From the NCBI RefSeq assembly GCF_001667585.1, contig NZ_LZJZ01000123.1, positions 1 to 63,645 of the forward strand: DNA of 63,645 nt, read 5' to 3'. Below the pieces are notes generated by a model. The model searched no databases. It was given only the letters and a program-made list of their open reading frames with translations, and was not told the DNA's origin. How positions within the stretch are numbered: position 1 is the first letter of the stretch; the number at the start of each line of letters is the position of its first letter. Made by a program: the position numbers and the translations under genes. The stretch comes from Mycobacterium sp. E2733 (lineage in GTDB: Bacteria; Actinomycetota; Actinomycetes; Mycobacteriales; Mycobacteriaceae). This document shows, in pieces, positions 58,244 through 63,645 of this stretch.

Positions 58244-59158
58244 TTATTGCTCCATCAGCCCGACCGCGGAAAAGTTCCGCTCCGGATCCCGCCCAGCAAA
58301 GTACTCTTGCAGCGTCGTGCTCAGTTGCGCAGGCTCCCACGCCTCCCCCGAGGCGCTGAATTGGTGCTCGGCGGTCGGCGCCGCAACCAATGTCACCCGG
58401 GGACCGTAAACGATGAACACCTGACCGTTGACTTCCGCGGCCGCCGGCGACGACAAGAACGTGACCAGGCTGACCACATGCTCAGGTGACAGCGGGTCGA
58501 TTCCGCCCGCCTCCACTTCCGGTGCGGCTCCGAAGACGTCCGCGGTCATGGCGGTGCGGGCGCGCGGACAAATCGCGTTGGCGCACACCCCGTAGCGACC
58601 GAGCGCCCGCGCGGCCGTCAGGGTGAGCGAGATGATGCCGGCCTTGGCGGCGCCGTAGTTGGCCTGACCCACCGGGCCGACCAGCCCCGCCTCCGACGCC
58701 GTATTGACGAGCCGGCCGAAGACGGTTCCGCCGGCGTCCTTGGCTTTGGAGCGCCAGTAGGTGGCCGCGTTGCGGGTCAGCAGGAAGTGGCCCCGCAGGT
58801 GCACCGCGATGACGGAGTCCCATTCCTCATCGGACATATTGAACAGCATTCGGTCGCGGGTGATCCCCGCGTTGTTGACGACGATGTCGAGCCCACCGAG
58901 GCCGTCGGCCTGGGCGACCAGCTCGTCGGCCGTTGCCCGCTCGCTGATGTCGCCGGCCACGGCCACCGCCTTGGAGCCGGCCGTGTTGATCTCGTCGATC
59001 ACGTCGGAGGCATCCAGGGCGGTGGCGATGTCGTTGACGACGACGGTGGCGCCGAGCCGAGCCAAACCAAGGGCTTCGGCCCGGCCCAATCCCGCGGCCG
59101 CACCGGTCACCACCGCGACCTTTCCGGAGAGATCGGTCGCGTTCGTGCTGCTAGTCAA
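58244..59158 (-). CDS. hsd4A: SDR-family 17beta-hydroxysteroid dehydrogenase-like protein (Rv3502c/Hsd4A-like)
   Basis: A 304-residue SDR of the peroxisomal multifunctional enzyme type-2 class. TGAAAGLGRAEAL is near residue 17, NNAGITRDRM near 90 and the active site is YGAAKAG near 167. The TTG at 59158 is preceded by GAGGT. By position it corresponds to Rv3502c, the 3-hydroxyacyl-CoA dehydrogenase step of cholesterol side-chain beta-oxidation. It is 44 nt downstream of fdxD. Confidence 0.88.
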   Translation of the reverse strand: MTSSTNATDLSGKVAVVTGAAAGLGRAEALGLARLGATVVVNDIATALDASDVIDEINTAGSKAVAVAGDISERATADELVAQADGLGGLDIVVNNAGITRDRMLFNMSDEEWDSVIAVHLRGHFLLTRNAATYWRSKAKDAGGTVFGRLVNTASEAGLVGPVGQANYGAAKAGIISLTLTAARALGRYGVCANAICPRARTAMTADVFGAAPEVEAGGIDPLSPEHVVSLVTFLSSPAAAEVNGQVFIVYGPRVTLVAAPTAEHQFSASGEAWEPAQLSTTLQEYFAGRDPERNFSAVGLMEQ

Positions 59159-59202
59159 TTTATGAATACCTCTAGTTTCTGGTGGCGCACGTCAGTCTCG
59201 GG

Positions 59203-59394
59203 CTAGTCGCTGCGCGATAGCGCCGCGCGCGGGCACTCGGCGATGGCCCGCTCGGCCAGCTCTTCCTGATCGGCGGGAATCGGGTCGAGCTTCACGACGG
59301 CGTAATCCTCGTCGTCCAGGTCAAAGATGTCCGGCGCGATTCCCATGCACACCGCGTTTCCTTCGCACCGGTCACGGTCGACGATCACCCGCAC
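59203..59394 (-). CDS. fdxD: 3Fe-4S ferredoxin FdxD (Rv3503c-like)
   Basis: A 63-residue ferredoxin with C10-x5-C16 and C54-Pro, the 3Fe-4S pattern. The GTG at 59394 has AAGGAGG upstream and gives the length I recall for FdxD; an earlier in-frame extension is Lys/Arg-rich and rejected. It probably supplies electrons to a steroid P450. First gene leftward of the divergent KstR-controlled region. Confidence 0.92.
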   Translation of the reverse strand: MRVIVDRDRCEGNAVCMGIAPDIFDLDDEDYAVVKLDPIPADQEELAERAIAECPRAALSRSD

Positions 59395-59501
59395 AGCACC
59401 CTCCTTGCACCTGGCCTTCACCTGAGGACGAGCCCCATCAGTATGTAGGACCACCATAGGGCCCCGATACCGCAGGGGAAACGGTCGCTGGAATCTCAGA
59501 C

Positions 59502-59515
59502 TAGAACGTGTTACA
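59502..59515. promoter_or_regulatory. KstR operator between fdxD and fadE26
   Basis: TAGAACGTGTTACA matches TNNAACNNGTTNNA at every fixed position. It lies between divergent steroid-catabolism genes, so one site could control both directions. Confidence 0.8.
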
Positions 59516-59596
59516 ACCTCCGAAGACGAACGGGTAGTCGTCGGCCGAGTAACGTCGGCTGATCGAGGCGTGTCACGTTAACAAAGGACGGCTGGA

Positions 59597-60775
59597 ATGC
59601 GCATCAGTTACACCCCTGAACAGGAGGAGCTGCGTCGCGAACTGCGGTCGTACTTCACCACGCTTATGACGCCGGAGCGTCGCGAGGCACTGACCTCGAA
59701 CCAGGGCGAGGTCGGCACCGGCACGGCGTATCGCGACACGGTCGCGCAGATGGGCAAGGACGGCTGGCTCACCCTGAACTGGCCCAAGGAGTACGGCGGC
59801 CAGGACCGCTCGCCGATGGACTCGCTGATCTTCACCGACGAGGCGGCGATCGCCGGGGTGCCGGTGCCGTTCCTGACGATCAACAGTGTGGCGCCGACGA
59901 TCATGGCGTTCGGCACCGAGGAACAGAAGAAATTCTTCCTGCCCAAGATCGCTGCCGGGGAGCTGCACTTCTCCATCGGCTACTCCGAGCCGGGCGCCGG
60001 CACGGACCTGGCGAACCTGCGCACCACCGCGGTCCGCGACGGCGACGACTACGTCATCAACGGCCAGAAGATGTGGACCAGCCTGATCGCCTACGCCGAC
60101 TGGGTCTGGCTGGCCGTGCGCACCAACCCGGAGGCCAAGAAGCACCGCGGCATTTCGATGCTGGTCGTGCCGACGACGGCCGAGGGGTTCTCCTGGACGC
60201 CCGTGCACACCATGGCCGGTGTGGACACCAGCGCCACCTATTACTCCGACGTGCGAGTCCCGGTGACCAACCTGATCGGCGAGGAGAACGGCGGCTGGAA
60301 GCTGGTGACCAACCAGCTCAACCACGAACGCGTCGCCCTGGTGTCGCCGCAGCCGATCTTTTTGGCCCTGCGCGAGGTCCGCGAGTGGGCGCAGAACACC
60401 AAGGACGCCGGCGGGGCCCGGCTGATCGACTCGGAGTGGGTGCAGATCAACCTGGCCCGCGTGCACGCCAAGGCCGAGGTGCTCAAACTGATCAACTGGG
60501 AACTGGCGTCTTCGAACAGCGAGTCCCTGTCACCGGCCGATGCGTCGGCGGCCAAGGTGTACGGCACCGAGCTGGCCACCGAGGCGTACCGGCTGCTGAT
60601 GGAGGTGCTGGGGACAGCGGCGACGCTGCGCCAGGATTCGCCGGGCGCGCTGTTGCGCGGCCGGGTCGAACGGATGCACCGCGCGTGCCTGATCCTGACC
60701 TTCGGCGGCGGCACCAACGAGGTGCAGCGCGACATCATCGGCATGGTCGCGCTGGGCCTGCCTCGAAACCGCTGA
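59597..60775 (+). CDS. fadE26: acyl-CoA dehydrogenase FadE26 (ChsE4-like)
   Basis: A 392-residue acyl-CoA dehydrogenase. FAD/substrate segments FSIGYSEPGAGTDLANLRT near residue 130 and GQKMWTS near 157 are present, and the C-terminus has FGGGTNEVQRDIIG. From established work, FadE26 with FadE27 forms an alpha2beta2 dehydrogenase (ChsE4-ChsE5) acting on cholesterol side-chain CoA esters. ATG 59597 follows AAAGGA. Confidence 0.94.
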   Translation: MRISYTPEQEELRRELRSYFTTLMTPERREALTSNQGEVGTGTAYRDTVAQMGKDGWLTLNWPKEYGGQDRSPMDSLIFTDEAAIAGVPVPFLTINSVAPTIMAFGTEEQKKFFLPKIAAGELHFSIGYSEPGAGTDLANLRTTAVRDGDDYVINGQKMWTSLIAYADWVWLAVRTNPEAKKHRGISMLVVPTTAEGFSWTPVHTMAGVDTSATYYSDVRVPVTNLIGEENGGWKLVTNQLNHERVALVSPQPIFLALREVREWAQNTKDAGGARLIDSEWVQINLARVHAKAEVLKLINWELASSNSESLSPADASAAKVYGTELATEAYRLLMEVLGTAATLRQDSPGALLRGRVERMHRACLILTFGGGTNEVQRDIIGMVALGLPRNR

Positions 60776-60802
60776 GCCCCTCTTCCTAAAGGACGACCAT
60801 CG

Positions 60803-61900
60803 ATGGACTTTTCGACAACTGAAGCGGCGAACGACCTTGGCGGCCTGGTCGACACGATCGTGAACTCGGTATGCACACCGGAGCACCATCGTGAGCTCGA
60901 CAAGCTCGACCAACGGTTCGACCGTGAACTGTGGGGCAAGCTCGTCGACGCCGGCATCCTCACCAGCGCGTCGGCCACCTCGGTGGGCGGCGATGGATTC
61001 GGGGTGCTCGAGCAGGTCGCCATCCTGGTGGCACTGGGTCACCAGTTGGCGGCGGTGCCTTACCTGGAGTCGGTGATGCTGGGCGCCGGTGCGGTGGCCC
61101 GTTTCGGAAGCGAGGAGCTGCAACAGGATTGGGGCGCCCCGGCGGTCAGCGGCGAGAAGGTCCTCGCCGTCGCGCTGCTGGGCGAGATGGGTGAGGGCCC
61201 GGTGCAGGCCACCCGCGCCGGTGACGGCTACCGCCTCACCGGTACCCGAACCCAGGTCGGCTTCGGACCGGCGGCGGACGCCTTTCTCGTTCCGGCCGAG
61301 ACCGATTCCGGTACGGCGGTATTCGTGGTCGCCGCCGGCGACCCCGGCGTTTCGGTGACAGCGTTGCAGACCACCGGCCTGGGCAGCGTCGGGCACCTGA
61401 CGCTGGACGGCACCGAGGTGGACGGCACCCGGATGGTCGGCGGCGCCGAGGTGGTCGTCTGGCTCGATACCCTTGCCGCCCTGGGCCGCAGCGCCTTCCA
61501 GCTCGGGGTGTTGGAACGCGGCCTGCAGCTCACCGCCGAATACGCCCGGGAGCGGGAGCAATTCGATCGCCCGATCGGTAGCTTCCAGGCGGTGTCACAA
61601 CGGCTGGCCGACGGCTACATCGACGTCAAGGGGTTGCGGCTCACGCTCACCCAGGCGGCGTGGAAGGTCTCTGAGGATGTTCCCGCCGATATCGACGTGG
61701 CCAGCGCCGCGTTCTGGGCCGCCGACGCCGGGCACCGGGTGGCGCACACCATCGTGCACGTGCATGGCGGCGTCGGCGTCGATACCGATCACCCGGTACA
61801 CCGCTATTTCCTGGCCGCCAAGGAGGCCGAGTTCGCATTGGGCGGTGCCACCGGTCAGCTGCGCCGGATCGGCCGCGAGCTCGCGGAAACCCCTGCCTAG
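60803..61900 (+). CDS. fadE27: acyl-CoA dehydrogenase FadE27 (ChsE5-like)
   Basis: A 365-residue acyl-CoA dehydrogenase-like subunit, shorter and more divergent than FadE26. Segments RLTGTRTQVGFGPAAD, EREQFDRPIGSFQAV and HVHGGVGVDTDHPVHRY are recognisable. It is the obligate partner of FadE26. It begins 27 nt after fadE26 with AAAGGA upstream. Confidence 0.94.
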   Translation: MDFSTTEAANDLGGLVDTIVNSVCTPEHHRELDKLDQRFDRELWGKLVDAGILTSASATSVGGDGFGVLEQVAILVALGHQLAAVPYLESVMLGAGAVARFGSEELQQDWGAPAVSGEKVLAVALLGEMGEGPVQATRAGDGYRLTGTRTQVGFGPAADAFLVPAETDSGTAVFVVAAGDPGVSVTALQTTGLGSVGHLTLDGTEVDGTRMVGGAEVVVWLDTLAALGRSAFQLGVLERGLQLTAEYAREREQFDRPIGSFQAVSQRLADGYIDVKGLRLTLTQAAWKVSEDVPADIDVASAAFWAADAGHRVAHTIVHVHGGVGVDTDHPVHRYFLAAKEAEFALGGATGQLRRIGRELAETPA

Positions 61901-61932
61901 CCGCCCGGCGACGATGCGGTCCGTGCAAGGAA

Positions 61933-61974
61933 CTGGGGCGGGGGCACCCCCAGCCGCGAAGCGGCGAGGGGGCC
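61933..61974 (+). repeat. GC-rich element with two mutually exclusive hairpins before fadD17
   Basis: In the fadE27-fadD17 gap, CTGGGG (61933-61938) can pair with CCCCAG (61948-61953). Alternatively CCCCC (61947-61951) can pair with GGGGG (61968-61972) around an inner GCCGC-GAA-GCGGC stem. The second structure would bury the GAGGGGG ribosome site of fadD17. It also resembles dispersed GC-rich intergenic repeats of mycobacteria. Confidence 0.5.
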
Positions 61975-61981
61975 GGGCGCA

Positions 61982-63535
61982 TTGACCTTCGTGCTTCCTC
62001 CTGAGCCCACGGTCACCAAACTGTTGGTACCGCTGGCCGAGATCGAGGACCGCGGCGTCTATTTCGAAGGCTCGTACGTCAGCTGGCGGGACCACCTGCA
62101 TCACGGTGCCGCGATCGAGGCGGCCCTGCATGACCGCCTCGACCCGTCGAAGCCGCCCCACGTCGGCGTGCTGTTGGAGAACACCCCCTTCTTCTCGGCG
62201 ATGCTGACGGCGGCCGGCATGTCCGGGATCGTGCCGGTGGGCCTCAACCCGGTGCGTCGCGGCGACGCGCTGGCCCGCGACATCGCCCACGCCGACTGCC
62301 AAGTAGTACTGGCCGACTCGAATTCGGCCGAGTCGCTGGGCGGCATCGACCACGTGAACGTCGACTCCACCGAGTGGGCCGACGAAGTCGCCGCGCACGG
62401 GGATGCCGAGCCGCACTTCCAATCGGCAACCGCCGCGGACCTTTTCATGCTGATCTTCACCTCTGGCACCAGTGGCGAGCCGAAGGCGGTGAAGTGCAGC
62501 CACGGGAAGGTGGCGATCGCGGGCATGACGATGACCCAGCGTTTCGACCTCGGCCGAGACGACGTCTGCTATGTGTCGATGCCGCTGTTTCATTCCAACG
62601 CGGTGCTCGCCGGCTGGGCGGTCGCGGCGGCCTGCCAGGGCTCACTGGCGTTGCGGCGCAAGTTCTCCGCGTCCAACTTCTTGGTGGATGTCCGCCGCTT
62701 CGGCGCCACCTACGCCAACTACGTCGGCAAGCCCCTGTCGTACGTGCTGGCCACGCCCGAGCGGCCGGACGATGCGGACAACCCCCTGCGAACGGTGTAC
62801 GGCAACGAGGGCGTGCCTCGCGATGTCGAGCGCTTCGCGCGCCGGTTCGGCTGCGTCGTCCAGGATGGGTTCGGTTCCACCGAAGGCGGGGTGGCGATCG
62901 CGCGCACCCCCGACACCCCGGCCGGTGCGTTGGGCCCGCTGCCCGAGAGCGTCGACATCGTCGACCCCGACACCGGTGAACCCTGCCCGGCGGGCGTGGT
63001 CGGCGAGCTGGTGAACACGGCCGGGCCGGGCCGGTTCGAGGGTTACTACAACGACGACGCCGCCGAGGCCGAGCGGATGGCCGGCGGGGTTTACCACACC
63101 GGCGACCTCGCCTACCGCGACGATGCCGGCTACGCGTATTTCGCGGGACGGCTGGGCGATTGGATGCGCGTCGACGGTGAAAACCTGGGCGCCGCCCCGA
63201 TCGAACGGGTGCTGCTGCGCCACCCGGACGTGACGGAGGTGGCCGTATACGCGGTGCCGGATCCCGTGGTCGGTGACCAGGTGATGGCCGCTTTGGTGAT
63301 GGCCCCCGGGGCCGAGTTCGATGCCGAGAAGTTTCGCGCCTTCCTCGCCGAACAGCCGGACCTGGGGCCCAAGCAGTGGCCGTCCTACGTTCGGGTCAGC
63401 GCCGAACTTCCGCGCACGGTGACCTTCAAGGTGCTCAAGCGGCAGCTGGCGGCGCAGGGTGTCGACTGCCCCGATCCGGTCGTGCGGATCCCCCCGCAAA
63501 GGGACAGAGGAATGTCCCGCCATGAAAATCCGTAA
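61982..63535 (+). CDS. fadD17: acyl-CoA ligase FadD17
   Basis: A 517-residue ANL-family ligase. The AMP-binding P-loop is FTSGTSGEPKAVKCSH near residue 160; YGNEGVP and GFGSTEGGVA lie near 270-300, and GRLGDWMRVDGENL is near 395. It forms a CoA thioester via acyl-AMP. From published work as I recall it, FadD17 prefers steroids with a partly shortened (C5) side chain. Start TTG 61982 or GTG 61991 is uncertain. The 3' end overlaps the next gene by 14 nt. Confidence 0.93.
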   Translation: MTFVLPPEPTVTKLLVPLAEIEDRGVYFEGSYVSWRDHLHHGAAIEAALHDRLDPSKPPHVGVLLENTPFFSAMLTAAGMSGIVPVGLNPVRRGDALARDIAHADCQVVLADSNSAESLGGIDHVNVDSTEWADEVAAHGDAEPHFQSATAADLFMLIFTSGTSGEPKAVKCSHGKVAIAGMTMTQRFDLGRDDVCYVSMPLFHSNAVLAGWAVAAACQGSLALRRKFSASNFLVDVRRFGATYANYVGKPLSYVLATPERPDDADNPLRTVYGNEGVPRDVERFARRFGCVVQDGFGSTEGGVAIARTPDTPAGALGPLPESVDIVDPDTGEPCPAGVVGELVNTAGPGRFEGYYNDDAAEAERMAGGVYHTGDLAYRDDAGYAYFAGRLGDWMRVDGENLGAAPIERVLLRHPDVTEVAVYAVPDPVVGDQVMAALVMAPGAEFDAEKFRAFLAEQPDLGPKQWPSYVRVSAELPRTVTFKVLKRQLAAQGVDCPDPVVRIPPQRDRGMSRHENP

Positions 63536-63645
63536 GGTGATCGCCGGGTCGGCCCTTCTTACGTCCCTCGGTACCGCGGCGCTCGGGCTGGGGGCCGGTT
63601 TCGCCGTGGCGGATCCGGCGCCACCGCCCCCTCCGCTGCCTCTCC
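63522..63645 (+). CDS. exported Pro-rich protein, partial (cut by window end)
   Basis: The first 41 residues are visible. A classic signal peptide (MKIRKVIAGSALLTSLG... ending GFAVADP) is followed by a poly-Pro stretch. GAGG lies about 10 nt upstream of the ATG, inside fadD17, so the two are translationally coupled. The gene continues beyond the window, and its function cannot be judged. Confidence 0.7.
   Translation, partial: MKIRKVIAGSALLTSLGTAALGLGAGFAVADPAPPPPPLPL

Overview
The window is high-GC actinobacterial DNA from a Mycobacterium, most likely a slow grower close to the M. avium complex. The main evidence is gene order. Positions 1-15,900 carry the M. tuberculosis Rv0771-to-Rv0756c block in the opposite orientation (aldA operon, TetR regulator, CYP123, CYP51, ferredoxin, adhB, phoR-phoP). 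Positions 45,200-63,535 carry the Rv3489-to-Rv3506 block (otsA, the mce4 locus, hsd4A, fdxD, fadE26, fadE27, fadD17). In M. tuberculosis these blocks are far apart. Here about 29 kb of largely accessory DNA lies between them. Species assignment is inference; no database was searched.

Left block (1-15,954). A leftward four-gene operon (aldehyde dehydrogenase, SDR, 3-hydroxyisobutyrate-dehydrogenase-like, carboxymuconolactone-decarboxylase-like) diverges from a rightward TetR-cyp123-SDR-cyp51-ferredoxin-SnoaL run. The run continues with adhB, an Fe-S flavoprotein of the old yellow enzyme type (an insertion relative to the M. tuberculosis order as I recall it), an Rv0760c-like steroid-isomerase fold protein and a HIT protein. 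Both divergent promoters carry the same palindrome, GGACA-N2-TGTCC, centred on the predicted +1. The leftward phoPR pair follows, then a repeat-containing Rv0756c-like gene and a tRNA-Thr(UGU).

Accessory middle (16,000-45,200). A leftward run encodes a CREST-type membrane hydrolase, a LIP-family lipase, an aminoglycoside-phosphotransferase-like kinase, a DMT/EamA transporter, an MmpL-type RND exporter and a 1,085-residue fatty acyl-AMP ligase-carrier protein-thioester reductase. It looks like a lipid synthesis and export locus and is the best candidate here for an undescribed system. A set of secreted or envelope proteins follows: a DUF732 protein, a lytic transglycosylase lipoprotein, a Pro/Gly-rich protein, an LpqH-like lipoprotein, an S1 protease and an LCP protein. 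CspA, an amidase, two tiny genes (one made of nine-residue repeats), dehydrogenases, two crotonases and a FetAB-like ABC transporter are also present.

Right block (45,200-63,645). A small Rv3489-like gene overlaps the pattern of otsA (trehalose-6-phosphate synthase), followed by an Rv3491-like secreted protein. The complete mce4 steroid importer (yrbE4A-yrbE4B-mce4A-F plus two Mce-associated genes) runs leftward. Upstream are hsd4A-like and fdxD genes, divergent from fadE26-fadE27-fadD17 for sterol side-chain degradation. KstR-type boxes (AAC-N2-GTT cores) lie before yrbE4A and between fdxD and fadE26. A third, perfect match lies before an SDR gene at 41.8-42.6 kb and may extend the sterol regulon into the accessory segment.

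Several genes have a TANNNT hexamer exactly 7 nt before the start codon, the arrangement expected of leaderless mycobacterial transcripts. No CRISPR array, insertion sequence, prophage, rRNA or PE/PPE gene was recognised.
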